This document shows positions 19,349-30,944 of a stretch of DNA of 64,000 bases, piece by piece. The DNA comes from Evernia prunastri. Lineage: Eukaryota > Ascomycota > Lecanoromycetes > Lecanorales > Parmeliaceae. The stretch is taken from NCBI GenBank assembly GCA_003184365.1, contig NKYR01000026.1, positions 290,420-354,419 on the forward strand, read 5' to 3'. The notes beneath the pieces are model-generated. The model was not told the origin of the DNA. It searched no databases and worked only from the letters and a program-made list of their open reading frames with translations. Position 1 is the stretch's first letter. Each line of letters begins with the position of its first letter. Both the position numbers and the translations under genes were made by a program.

Positions 19349-22134
19349 ATGTTGCAGCTATGGCGCTCTTCAGCGCTCGGAATACTGCTGGCGCTGCTCT
19401 CTGTGGTCCTCGCGGCAGACACCGCCCAAGATGTCCTTTCTGAGAACCGGAAGGTCTCAAATGATTCCTTACTATGGGGGCCTTACCGACCGAATCTGTA
19501 CTTTGGAGTCCGGCCAAGAATACCGAAGTCGTTGATGACGGGCCTCATATGGGCGAAAGTGGATAGCTTTCAAGGAGTACAGAACAGTATGTGGTTCTGG
19601 GTTGGGGAAACAACCAGGGTGCACGCAATGAAGATGGCAGTAAGCTGACTGGTCACTGATACAGACTTCCGGCATACTTGCGAACAACATGAGGGCATGG
19701 CTGGATACGGTTGGGACGAGTACGATGTGCGACACGGCGGGCGCCAAACTATACACGATGCGGGCAACTCAATAGACATTACGACAGAATTCGTGAAGAT
19801 ACCAGGAGGCCAGCATGGTGGCAGTTGGGGTGTCCGAGTGAAAGGAACCCCGAGGGAAGATGCGCCAGCCCGGCTGATGAGCTCTGTGCTCTTCTATGCC
19901 GGAATGGAGGGCTTCGGGAGTCTGAGTGTGCAAAACGAAAGAGACGATATGGGGATATTGGGCCCTGTGACCATGGAGGGCTCAAGTAATGAACTGGGAG
20001 AATTCAAGCTTCAAATCACCGAAGGACCAAATACAAATTCGCATCCACCTCCAAATCACAAGAGTTACGAAGCGAAGCCTATGGATCGGTCTATAGTCGC
20101 GAGTCTGCAAGTACCGGAAGGCGCCATGTGGCAGGCTAAATGTACGTCAAGTGAAAAATCGCTGTTTCGTTTGGTACACGTTGGCTGACTTGTTGCTTGG
20201 TTGAGTGAAGCACTCGTCTTTACGCAGATGAAGGAAGAGATAGATGCAATGATTGCTCAGTATGGGCAGGAAAATGCGCCTCCGCCGTGGGCGACATTCA
20301 CAATAGCCAATGATATCAAAGAGGGAAATATGCATGTTGTGCAGAAGGTCTTTGAAGGTCCTTTCGAGGTCAGCTGGTACTCGAGTTTTCTTGTTGATTT
20401 ATTCACTGACAGGCTGCATAGTTTGACATAATGTATTCTTCAGCGTCCGCTGGGGCGCCGGTCACCTGTAAGCCAACTTCCATCATTTTTGTGCACCAAT
20501 CACTGACTAGCCGCAGCGGACGAGCTTGGTAAAACCATTCAGAAAACAACCACCCAATTTGGGGACCGCTTCAAGAAGCTACTGGCTCTCCAAGCTCCCT
20601 TTAACAAGTCAAAGTATCAGGACTTCGCCAAATCTATGTTTTCGAACCTCATCGGAGGTATTGGTTACTTCTATGGAGATTCTGTGGTGGACAGGTCATA
20701 CGCGCCCGAATATGAAGAGGAAAATGAAGGTTTCTGGCAAGAGACAGCAGAGGCTCGCATGCGCCAAGGAGGTGTCAGGCTCGAAGGACCCTCTGAGCTC
20801 TTTACGAGTATACCATCGAGACCATTCTTTCCTCGGGGTTTTCTTTGGGATGAAGGTTTTCATCTGATACCTGTCGCCGACTGGGATATGGATCTCACGC
20901 TAGAAATCGTCCGGAGTTGGTTTAATCTTATGGATGAAGATGGGTGGATTGGGCGCGAGCAGATTCTGGGCCCGGAAGCTCGCAGTAAGGTGCCCCAGGA
21001 ATTTCAGGTTCAGTATCCGCACTACGCCAACCCTCCCACGCTGTTCTTGATTTTCGAATCTCTGATCGACAAGCTGCAAGAGAATCCGTCCAGCAAGGCG
21101 ACGGACGATCCTCTCGAGTCAATTCGCAGCGCTCACTTGCAGAATTCTGATGTCGCTATCGACTACCTGCGCAATCTTTACCCACTACTAAAGCGTCATT
21201 ACTTCTGGTTCCGGAAAACCCAATGGGGCGACATCAAGTCGTATGACCGAGAGGCGTTCTCCACCAAAGAAGGCTACCGCTGGCGAGGCAGAGACACCCG
21301 TCACATATTGACCTCCGGTCTTGACGACTACCCTCGGCCGCAGCCACCGCATCCGGGAGAGCTGCATACGGATTTGATCAGCTGGATGGGCATGATGACA
21401 CGCTCAATGAGACGAATTGCAGAAACCATTGGCGAAAGCGATGATGCGAAAGAGTTCATGGGTTACGAGACAGCAATTGTCAGAAACATCGATGATTTGC
21501 ATTGGGATAAGAAAGCAAAGACGTACTGCGATGCGACCATTGACGACTACGAAGAAAGCACGCATGTTTGCCACAAGGGATATATTTCCATCTTCCCCTT
21601 CCTGACGGGTCTATTACCGCCAGACAGTCCAAGGTTGAAGTCGATCTTAGACCTAATCAGTGACCCCGAGGAGCTATGGAGCGACTACGGGCTCCGAAGT
21701 CTGAGCAAGAATGACGAATTCTACGGTACAGACGAGAACTACTGGCGGAGCCCCATATGGATGAACATGAACTACCTCGCGGTGAAAAGCCTCTACGTTA
21801 GTCACAATACCCCCCCCCCCCCCCCCGCCCCCCAAATCCAAAGTAAGCCGAAAAGCATCCCACTAACATCATCTAGGACATCGCCATCCAACCCGGCCCC
21901 CACAGATCCCAAGCCGCCACGATCTACACCTCCCTCCGCAAAAACCTCGTCGACAACGTCTTCAACGAGTGGGAGCGGACGGGCTTCGCGTGGGAGCAGT
22001 ACAACCCGGAGACGGGCGCGGGCCAGCGCACGCAGCATTTCACGGGCTGGACGAGTCTGGTGGTGAAGATTATGGCGATGCCGGATTTGAAGGCGAGCGG
22101 GGGTGGGGAGGGGGTGGTGCATGAGGAGTTGTAG
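19349..22134 (+). CDS. CWH41: Mannosyl-oligosaccharide glucosidase (processing alpha-glucosidase I, GH63)
   Basis: Exons 19349..19586, 19665..20141, 20211..20368, 20422..20467, 20517..21796 and 21877..22134 give 818 aa, the usual family size. The enzyme removes the outermost glucose from N-glycans in the ER. The N-terminus holds a signal-anchor (ALGILLALLSVVLA). The N-domain starts WGPYRPNLYFGVRPR and includes the GH63 motif EYDVRHGG. The (alpha/alpha)6 catalytic domain has FPRGFLWDEGFHL, whose Asp is the family's general acid, and near the end WEQYNPETG, whose Glu is the proposed base. HFTGWTSLVV is the typical C-terminus. All five introns are phase-consistent. The last one contains a long poly-C tract. 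The yeast gene name is used by homology. Confidence 0.95.
21810..21833 (+). repeat. Poly-C tract inside the last intron of the glucosidase I gene
   Basis: Seventeen C, one G, then six C, within intron 21797-21876. It lies between a GTTAGT donor and a CTAAC branch site with TAG acceptor. Its length is likely unstable and hard to sequence. Confidence 0.8.
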
Positions 22135-23127
22135 GGTTGCGAATGGGGTTGGGGTGGTGTGGTGTATGTGTATGTGTATGCGGATTGGATGTGAATGTGA
22201 ATGTGGATGTGGATGTGGATTGTGCATGTGTATATCTGCCAGCATCGCTTGCATCTGATCCGGCACGACTGATTCTGTGCTGAAGTGTCAGCCGGTCACG
22301 GGGAAAAGTCAGTGGTCTATCTATCTACCTATCTACCTTTCAAAAGAAAGCAAGGCGTGGCTGCGGCTCGTCGACGTCAACAGCTACATGTAGGTAAGTT
22401 TTAGTTGTAAAAGCAATCCATCTATCTTTGTCAAATGTTTTTGTCTCACTACACATCGAAATCCCGCTAGTTGATACTTACCACTCCGATCCCGTTGCGA
22501 ATGAGTCATATTCAACCTCTTCCTCGAACGTACGTATTTACTTACCTACTACCCCCGTACTCCTTTCCATTTGCTCCACCGCTTTGTCAGTAAGGGTTGG
22601 GAGGCTAGTCGAAGGACTCCGCCCCGACTCCGTACTAAACAGCATCGCTTCGCTTCGTCGGTTCGCACCCAGCAGCCTGCTACAGGAAAGAAACCCCTCC
22701 CTTTCCCCCCCTCTAACCTAAAGTCGGCGAATTACGAATAGAATACGGCTACCAAAAGCCGGTTATCACTGAAGGCTACCCCATACCCCGTGGGACACGA
22801 ATGAGCACTGTAGTGACAATATTCAACTAATTGAGAGTGATAGAAGCAAAGTGCCGTACGGTAGGTAATCTGTGTCAAGCACACGCATACTCGTACCGAA
22901 AGGCCGGTGGAGCGCTCACCATTGTGCGAACCAAGGGCGGGCGGAGAAAATAAGAAGCCCACTCCAACCACAGGCGGCAGATCAGTACCTCGTAAGTACT
23001 CGAAATTGGGCGTTTCTGTATTCAGCCAGCAAAAAAACAAACAAACAAAATACAAAATACAAAACCCAACACAACCGCAAAAGACGACCCAGCAAGCTCA
23101 AGCTTCGGAACCAGAGTACATAGCAGA
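22135..23127. other. Intergenic region with ATGTGA/ATGTGG microsatellite
   Basis: Directly after the glucosidase stop, 22157-22225 is an imperfect GTGTAT/ATGTGA/ATGTGG repeat. The remainder has only short frames. The end is an A-rich leader before the next gene, with a possible leader intron (GTAAGT at 22992, CAG at 23026). Confidence 0.6.
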
Positions 23128-23555
23128 ATGGCTCGTCCTCCACCCTCCTCCCCCAACCGTCTAGAATCCCACACCATCTCGCCCTCCCACCCGCCCTCAT
23201 CTCACACCTCATAACCGCCGGCATCCTGGACGAAATCTCCAACCACCCAGGCGCCGTCCGCCACCACATCTACCGGTCAATCCGCGACCGCGACGACAGG
23301 CTCCGCAAGCCGATGCTCTTCTTCATCTACCAGACCGCGCGCCACGGGCCGCAGAATGGGTTCCGGCTCTGTCTCGTCCACGCGGGGTTTCGGATTGGGT
23401 CTGAGGAGGAGGATGAGGAGGGGGAGGGGGTGGAAGGGGAAGGGGAGGGGGAGGGGGATGAGATTGATTGGCTTGAGAGGGAGATTCCGCAGGGGTGCAT
23501 GGGGGTGGTGGTTTTGGGGCCGAAGACGGAGCCTGAGCCTGGAGAGGGGGGGTAG
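23128..23555 (+). CDS. Small conserved-looking hypothetical protein, reading frame disturbed near its start
   Basis: The clear coding part is the frame running from about 23190 to the stop at 23553-23555. It starts ALISHLITAGILDEISNHPG, continues through KPMLFFIYQTARHGPQNGF to an acidic Glu/Gly-rich insert, and ends LEREIPQGCMGVVVLGP. No ATG opens this frame. The well-placed ATG at 23128 (MARPPPSSPNRL) is in another frame, and a third frame reads EWLVLHPPPP just upstream. A one-base change at the C-rich run near 23150-23160, an assembly error or an unseen short intron could explain this. I do not recognise the family. Confidence 0.45.
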
Positions 23556-23849
23556 GATGGGGAAGGGGATTTGGACGAATGTTCGGAATGGCTTGGCTGG
23601 GCTCACGGAGCTTAATTTTGAGATTGAAAGTATTTAAAGGGTGGTTGATAGCGCGGAGTCAGACTCCAGGTCTAGGAGCAGGAGCATATATGCAAAACCC
23701 TAGGCATATCCCACCCATTTTCAAAATCGTTGATCAGGACAAAGTGACAATTTTATAACCCGTATCATAAAACATCAAAAAGCCCCCCCTCCCCCAACAT
23801 ATCCAGATAAATGTCCCCACCCCCAAAACGTCCCAGTCCAAACCAAAAC

Positions 23850-24614
23850 CTACAGACCCTCCATGCGATAATTCTTCTGCCACAGATCCCTCGCCTTCTG
23901 CTTCCTTGCCTCCTCCTGCTCCGGATCCAACGCCTCGACCTCGCCCCTCTCCCTCCTCCCCCTGAGCACCCTCTGCACCTTCCACGCCATAGCCCCGTGC
24001 AGCCCGTACGCCACCACGGACAAGAACTGGAACGCGACCATGGTGTCCCAGACGCCCTTGCCGACGCCGCGCGCGGGGCCGCCGGGGGTGCCCTGGGGGC
24101 ACTCGGCGCGGCGCAGGCCCGGGGGGATGGCGGAGGGGGAAGAGCCGGCGCAGGCGGCGAGGGATAGCAGGGCGGAGCACAGGTAGAGGAGGACGAAGGT
24201 CGAGGAGAACCAGATGGCCATGCGGGGCGGGTTGTTGCGCAGCAGCATGTGCAGGTGGAGGGAGGGGATGGCGTTGAAGAAGGAGCAGCCGGGGAGGAGG
24301 AGGGTTTGGATGATCATGGGTCTGTTTTGCGGGGGGTTTGTGGTCTTAGCGGTGGTGATTACGGAAAGGGGAAAAGGGGTGGAGGGGGGAGGGAGGAGTG
24401 TTTGGGAGGGTGAAAAGGGCAAGGAAGGAGAGAAAACGTACACGGTCAGGCGGTCGCCTAGCTGGACGATCCAGATGGAGCCGCAGACTAGCTGTACGAT
24501 TGCGATGGCGAAGATGGCGCAGACGACGATGGGGCCGTAGCCGGTCCAGCTGGAGGCGTTCCACCATTTGGGATCGCCTTTCCAGGAGAAGTTGTGGAAG
24601 CTGAGGGTCGACAT
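23850..24614 (-). CDS. Four-TM-type membrane protein, function unknown
   Basis: Exons complement(23850..24321, 24442..24614) give 214 aa. The 120-bp intron has a GTACGT donor and restores LGDRLTVPMIIQTL across the junction. There are hydrophobic segments at residues ~27-47 (IVVCAIFAIAIVQLVCGSIW), ~57-75, ~92-112 (WFSSTFVLLYLCSALLSLAA) and ~145-165 (MVAFQFLSVVAYGLHGAMAW). A cytosolic charged tail rich in Glu and Lys follows. The four-helix arrangement is MARVEL-like, but no diagnostic residue lets me assign the family. It is probably a fungal plasma-membrane or vesicle protein (inference). Confidence 0.7.
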   Translation of the reverse strand: MSTLSFHNFSWKGDPKWWNASSWTGYGPIVVCAIFAIAIVQLVCGSIWIVQLGDRLTVYVFSPSLPFSPSQTLLPPPSTPFPLSVITTAKTTNPPQNRPMIIQTLLLPGCSFFNAIPSLHLHMLLRNNPPRMAIWFSSTFVLLYLCSALLSLAACAGSSPSAIPPGLRRAECPQGTPGGPARGVGKGVWDTMVAFQFLSVVAYGLHGAMAWKVQRVLRGRRERGEVEALDPEQEEARKQKARDLWQKNYRMEGL

Positions 24615-26458
24615 GTTGGGTGTCTTCTTCTTCTTCTTCTTATTGCACGCTCTGGATGGGACAAGATGTTATCATCGAGGTGTCTGAGATTGATTGCTTT
24701 TGATGTTTCGATGTGGTAAGGGAGAGGGAATGCAGATATGAGATGAAGGGTGTTCGTCAAAATGGTAAATGGAAGAGAGGAATGCAAGATGATAGATGAT
24801 GTATATTATGACACGGGCTAGTAGTGCTTACATATACTATGAAGCGATGGAGTCGCACAGCAGCATGGCTGACTGCTCTCCGGGGGGTCACCAGGGTAAG
24901 CTGGTGGGCGGTGTTGGTGGGAGGATTCGCGGGGTAAGGTAGGTAAGTTGGCCTTAGAGCTGCAAACTGCAATGATCAGCTTACGCTAGCGAATCCATAA
25001 ATGCCGATGCTGCCGTGGGCTAAATTTTTTACTGTTTGTTTAGGTGTCTTTTCTTTGTAGATGCTGTTTAGTGCGGATGCAAAGGGATGGAGTGAGGAGG
25101 AGATATAAAGGGGGGAGATGGAGGGAGAACAGGAGGGGTGGGGTGGAGAGCGGAGTGAGTGGATCGGGTCAAGATCCGACGGATGAGCTATCTGATGGTT
25201 TTGTCTGATGTTGCCGGTGTAGGTGAGGTGATGAGGAGGGGGGTGTGTTGATGCTTTTTCGAGATCGTCTAGATCGTACTGTCGCTTGCTTGAGGGGTGA
25301 GAAGGGAGGGGGCATGTTGTGGAAGGGCGGTCGGGTTCGGATTGTGGATGGGATGGGATGGGATTGGGATTGGGATTGGGATTGTGGAATAGAGACATGG
25401 ACTTCAGTATTTCTAGTGTTATGACTACGTTGACGAGTCTTGTCTTCTCCGTTTGTCTGTCGGGTCTGGAGTGTTGCGTTCGGACATATGTTGTATGATG
25501 GCTGCATCTTATCACGCGCTCTGGCAACCCGCCATTGCTGAGGTCAAGCCCCCCCCCCCCCCCTTTTTTTTTTATATTGCTAAAGTGCTTTTTCTCATGT
25601 TGGAAGAGAATGGATCGGAAGGGGGGATGCTGTGTATGTATCCTCTTCTCCACGCCGTTATTTTCAGGCACAGCAGGAGGGGGAGTTTTGGGGGGGGGGG
25701 GGGGGAATGAGGGACGGCCAGCTGTTCGTTTCCTTCTGCTCTATCATCATCTTTTCTTCTTCTTCTTCTTCTTCTTCTTCTTCTTCTCCTTCTCTCTTCT
25801 CTATCAGTGCCGGGCATGAGAACTAGGGCGGCGGAGGACACACGGCGCAACGCTCCCCTGCACGCGATCGAGCAGGCCAAGCCGGCCCAACAAGCACCCG
25901 AGTAGAAATGCCCTGCCGGTTCCGAAGGGCGATGAGGACGCGCTTCCGCTTCGTGGGAGAAAGATGAGAAGGTAAGTGGAAAGCGCGTCAGGGTGGTTAG
26001 AAATGCGTTGTGAATGTTTTTCTATTTCAGGAAAAACAGATCGAGGCCGGTGGCGGGTTGCTGTGGCTTAGTCCGTCCCCGAGGTACAGCTCGAAGCGGT
26101 GTGAGTTGGAAGGTGCTGTAGGAGGAGGGTGGATGGATAGAGGGACGGAGATGGCTGGGTCATCACTGGTGCATTTGTGCTTGCGGGTTGGTTTGGGCTT
26201 GAGATGCGGATGGTTTGTATCTTATTTTGGAGCATAGGAGAATAGTGGGATACCCAGAGTGGTAATAAGAGATGCTTGTGCTATCTAAGATGACCTGGGA
26301 GGTTCCAATACCTTTGAGAGAAAGGGGTCTGAGACTTGAGGGTGTTGCGACTTATATGATCACCATTGCCCACAAGCTTGAGAATGCATTGCCCAAATAC
26401 CATGTCCACCTTAGTAAGAACCGCCGGGGAGTCCTGGCGAGAGACCGCGAAGCCCTAC
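24615..26458. repeat. Low-complexity intergenic region with several microsatellites
   Basis: This 1.8-kb stretch has no convincing gene. It contains GGGATT/GGGATG repeats (25345-25384), a poly-C/poly-T junction (25549-25573), a 16-base poly-G (25690-25705) and a CTT repeat (25755-25788). Long frames here are by-products of the repeats. Confidence 0.6.
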
Positions 26459-27843
26459 TCACCTCATCATGTACTCCAACAACTCTTTCGCTGAATTCAG
26501 TTCCGTCGCTGGCTGGGCGAGTGATGCTCTCGTATCTTCAAAGGGATGCAGTGCATCGTCCAGGAAACGTTTGACGTGTCCGGATTCTTCGGCCTGGAGC
26601 TGAGCCTCTGAGTACTCCTGCGCTAAGTCTCCTTTAATTTGTTCAGATTTCATCAGCTGCGAGACTCGCACGGAAATTTTGCGCGACAGGGTTCCTACGT
26701 ATGCAGGTTACTCACCGTGCAGGTAGACGACCGCTCGTTTTGCGCTCCACATCGCGTGTGGGACGTTGTGAGACCGATCTCTGTTTGGAGTGTTTAGTTT
26801 GAAACGCATCGGCATGATGTTGTGTAGAGATGTGTTCTTACGAGTTCGTGTCTCCGACCATGAAGATTCCCGGCATGCTTGATTCCATGTTGGAATCCAC
26901 CAGGACTGTAGCATCGCTTTCGTCATCCAGCGCCAGCCCCAATTTCGCCGGAAGATCCGAAGCCAGTTCTGCGGGGAAATTCCCTCTGATGGCGTTGCGG
27001 AATACACTTCCTCCGTCCGTGAACGTGATTCTGAAGTCATCGTTGTAGTCGCTGTCATTGCCATTGACGCGCGAGAAGCTGGCGATGATGCGGTCCTCGA
27101 TACTGATGTTGTACAAGGCCAGTCGGGCGGCCCAGTCTGGGAGGTCCTGGGACGCTTGGGCTTTGGTGGCATTGGTGCAGGTGCCGTTGGTGAGCAGCAG
27201 GATGTCGGCGTTCAAGCTCGTTTGCGCGATGCTGCTTTGGACGAAGGCGGCGCTGAAAGGGCCCAGGTTTGCAAAGGTTTTGTCTCGGTGTTCCCAGCCG
27301 TCGCACCATGGACACCCTGGTGTTCGCTGGCAGAGAGTCAAAGGGGGCGCTTGGAGGTACGTACAGTAGATTCCTTTGCCCCATCCGGCAGCCAGACCTG
27401 GGGTGTTCGGCAGCAGATCCTTCATGCCGGTGGCCAGGATGACCTTCTTGCTGATATATTGGTTGCCTTCCGCATCCGTTGTGGTGAAGTAGGTGTTGTT
27501 GGTCGCCGGCACAATTGAAGAGACGGTCCCATTTTGCATGGATACGGAGGTGTATACCGAGATCTGTTCTCGCGCTAAAGCCCTGAACTCCGTGGGGACG
27601 GTGCCGTCTCTTGTAAGAACGTCATGGACGTCTTGGGTGGCCGCATTACCTGAAAGTTCTTAGTCGATATCTAGAATACGGCTGGAGCGGGAGATTGTCC
27701 TTACGGTAAACACCACTATCGATGAGGATCGCGGATCGTCTCACACGACCCAGAGCACTTGCGGCGCTGAGACCAGCAGCTCCTCCACCAACTATTACGA
27801 CATCGATGAAACTTGGTGAAGAGGTTTCGGGGACTGTCAGCAT
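26459..27843 (-). CDS. Thioredoxin-reductase-like FAD/NAD(P) oxidoreductase (CPWC type)
   Basis: Exons complement(26459..26631, 26716..26780, 26842..27316, 27365..27649, 27705..27843) give 378 aa; all four introns are phase-consistent. The FAD-binding Rossmann motif DVVIVGGGAAGLSAA is at residues ~12-26, then YRNAAT across the first junction and KKVILATGMKDLLP. The redox site WCPWCDGWEHRD lies at ~142, where thioredoxin reductases and GliT-like dithiol oxidases carry CxxC. The C-terminus has IFMVGDTNSD and NVPHAMWSAKRAVVYLHG, the usual FAD-domain closure, then a helical extension. There are several NxT/S sites (NATNN, NGT). Family knowledge: such proteins act on thioredoxin or on dithiol secondary metabolites; which applies here cannot be told. 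No biosynthetic cluster adjoins it. The start is the first in-frame ATG; the upstream frame is hydrophobic but lacks one. Confidence 0.85.
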
Positions 27844-29032
27844 TGGTGAAGAGGTTGCGAGATGAAACAAGAAGGTGGTGACAAGGGCAGCTTTCGGGTA
27901 AAACTTGGTGATAGTTGTGTTCGTTTGCGCCTCCTAGGCATTTGCGCAGGTCGCTTCTGAAGGCTTCAAGGCTTTATAAGTCGAAACTAGTAAGTGGAGC
28001 GAGTGAATGGATACGCTCTCTGAATGGCCGAGTGTAAAGGTAAACATCATGTATTCGCTTATGGATACGACTGGGCTCTTCCCAGTGGGGCCCCACGAAC
28101 AAGACCTCGTGGCTCTTGTAGAAAGCGACCTTGAAAACTGTAATGTGCTTTTTCTCTGACAAACATATTAGCCTCAAGCGTTGATGAAATTTCCACTGTC
28201 TAATCTTTGCGCAAGGCCAACTATATTGTTGCTCGTCTTAATCGCCATCTTTTTGATCGTGAAATGATCCAGAACCTCTGTAAAAATTCGGAAGCTTTAT
28301 ACCCTCTCATCCAGGAAAGCTCCGCGACAATTCGAAAGCTTGTGGATTATCAAACCACAGGTCTTGAATCCGCCAACGCCGTCTTTTGCGAATGCAAGCC
28401 TCAATATAGCGGGGATCATTCTAAAGGGTTGAGCGAAAGTCGTGTGTAGAGAAGCACATCTGGCATGCAAATATCTTTGATACTAGACGGAATCTCACGG
28501 AGGTGGAAATTGAAAGTTAACTGCCGTAGCTAGACAAACCTTTCTGAATGCTCTTTGCAAAGTCTTTTTTCTTGAGTCAACAGTAAATATTTCTGCTGGG
28601 CACTGACCAATGAGGACCAATCTTGATTCAGGGGAGCTCTTGAACCTACCAATGTTTCTGACAAGCTGTGTTGTAGATGGCAAAGCTAGTGATGTGGGTT
28701 CAGGAAAATCGGACTAGCCCTCCTACGTGAACTGTGCCATACTCTTGAGTGTGTGTTGCAATTGGCTTACACAGGCGTCTGTGGCGTAAAAGAGAAGCGA
28801 AAACATAGTTGGAGAGACAGTGGTAACTTTCGGGCAGAGCGGCCCCAGACACAAGTAGCGTCCGTGGCTGGGGACGTGGCCACTGCCATATGATAATCTT
28901 CGTATACCGTCTATCCGACTCGGCGCCCTCTTCCTCCTCATTTTCGTCGAGCCGCTTCCCTCCATCTGTTCATTCAAGGTGCCACACTTCGCTTCGATCT
29001 CACCCAAAATCTCCTCATCCGCTGGGATGGTT
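27844..29032. other. Intergenic region, no supported gene
   Basis: An 80-codon plus-strand frame at 28207-28449 and several minus-strand frames exist. None has recognisable motifs or good splice context. Confidence 0.5.
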
Positions 29033-29964
29033 TCAGGCGCCCACCACGCCTCCAATCCCATCAAAAATGCTTGCGCTGCCAGACGCAGAACCGTTTACCA
29101 CTGAGGCCGCTGCGCCGAGCAGTCCAAATTTCTGCAGATCGTTGGTGTAACTGCTGTCTTCGATTGTGAACGTTATTGTCGGAGTCTCCGTACTTCCGCC
29201 CGTGCCGTCGTAGTCGAGTCCGGGGTGGGTGTAAGTCAAATAATGAACAGGGGCACCTGTAGAATTGCAACGGGTGATTGCGCCGGAAACAGTCGAGGGG
29301 GGTCTAGATGGCATGGCACTGACAGAGTCGTTGAAGGGGCTTAGCTTATGAGATTTCCTACATGGACCGGGTTGTTGGAGACGGCGACTGCGGTGCTTGG
29401 CTTTGCAACGGCTTGGTATGGGGACGATGGACGAGATTGGGGTGTATCCAGGTAGTACGCTGCAGCTATCTCCTTCATCGGTTACAAGAGTGCAGACTAG
29501 GCAATTGGAAGTGGCGACTTGTCTCGGAACGGCAGAGACTTGAGCGGATGTGGGGATAGAGGTGTACGCGCACTGAGCAGTGGCTGGGGCGGAGGGAGGA
29601 GGCGACAGGACCGAGAGGGTCAGGTTGCCGCAAATGCATTGGGCATGGTCCATAAAGTGGTCAGGGTCGGCATTCTGCAGCGTGCAGAGACGGCTCGGGG
29701 CTGAGTTAATCGTTATGGAGGCATGGGATAGCGTTGAAGGCGACAACGTTCCGTTTGCGGCGAAGTATGACGTCTTTCCAATGAGGCGTTATATATCAAG
29801 CGTACCTTGTGGATTGGCCAATAGGCACTTCCACCAGGTATGAATATTCCATTGGATTTACTGCAGTCTTTAACGAGCGGGTCAGGGACTAGAAGGGTGA
29901 GACGGGCTCTCGCTGCTGGAGGCTTGTACTCTGTAGACAGGACCAAAGCAGAAGTATCGTTCAT
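29033..29964 (-). CDS. Cys-containing hypothetical protein, possibly cell-surface
   Basis: Tentative exons complement(29033..29674, 29806..29964) give 266 aa. The 131-bp intron has a GTACGC donor and CTGCAG acceptor in matching phase. The joined product runs GIFIPGGSAYWPIHK into NADPDHFMDHAQCICGNL. There are about seven Cys in the central part, Ser/Thr/Pro-rich stretches and a small-residue C-terminus (VVNGSASGSASIFDGIGG) that could be a GPI-anchor-like tail. No signal peptide is seen at the chosen ATG, so an upstream exon may be missing. A second intron between 29200 and 29430 is possible. The family is not recognised. Confidence 0.4.
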
Positions 29965-30944
29965 CTGCGCGACTTGCGTGCATCTCGCCCTTTTAGCTTA
30001 TTCGATCCGTAGACGTCCCGCTTAGCCTAGCTGGTCATCACTCAAAGTGTCTGCTTCATCATCGCCAGAAACAGTGAGTCTGGTCCGAGAATTAAATACG
30101 CCTAAGCTTGCTATCACATATAAGCTTCTCTGATCCAATACCAACTCTTGTCCCTGGGCCGGCTTCGATCTCGATTCCTTGGAAGGGAAGAAAACCGATC
30201 AGAGCGTGAACCGCCCAGGAGAGGTATCACAATGTGTGTACGCAGAGTTCTCTTGCTTTCGGCGAGTACCTACACTCTTCCCCCTCTTCCGCCCTACTAC
30301 TCGGTCTACCACTCACTGAAAAGAAGCCGCCAACACCACCCTAACGGTCCTCACCATGAATCCGTACATATGAATTCAAACTAGACTGGCGCCCTTGGCC
30401 AAGGAAAGCCGCTCGTTGCTGTTGTACTACACAACATATTCGGTAATGGGACCAGATGGAGCTATCTCCACGAGTTCATGAATTGACCCCCACCCCAACC
30501 TTCCCTCTCGATCACTACCCACTCCGGCAGCTGAAGAGGGCACGGATACATTGATAATATCGAGATGTTCAGATCTGACAGTGGATGGTGTGGGGTTGTT
30601 GTGATCGTCGCTGAGATAATTGACGATAATAAGAGATTTAGATCGATTTATGACATATATCTTGACTACTGTGACTCCATTCGAATTATTTACGTCAATA
30701 AAAGGCTCTTCTGAAGGCGCGTTTCATTGTGTCACTACCAATTGTCAAGGAATAGGACTGGAAGTCATACATTCATGTGTGGTGGAAAGATTGTTGATTA
30801 TTCTATGTACCTGCAGGGCAAATATATGCGGTATCTAGCCGCGCTAGAGTAGGCCTTACTTATCTTATCAGATCCGTGAATCATCTTGGCATACCGTGAC
30901 AACATGCCCACAAAGAAGAAGAAAAGGCCACGTCCTCGTAGCCT
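29965..30944. other. Intergenic region, no gene seen
   Basis: Only short frames and AT-richer DNA (30600-30850). It lies just upstream of the broken gag-like copy. Confidence 0.5.

Noticed and set aside
25345..25384. Telomere-like G-rich repeat
   Set aside because: The unit is GGGATT/GGGATG rather than TTAGGG and the array is about 40 bases, so an internal microsatellite is the better reading.
24976..25671. A 231-codon minus-strand frame
   Set aside because: It is made of simple repeats (poly-C, GGGATT) and has no domain-like content.
28207..28449. An 80-codon plus-strand frame
   Set aside because: No motif, no upstream signal and no homologous relic nearby.
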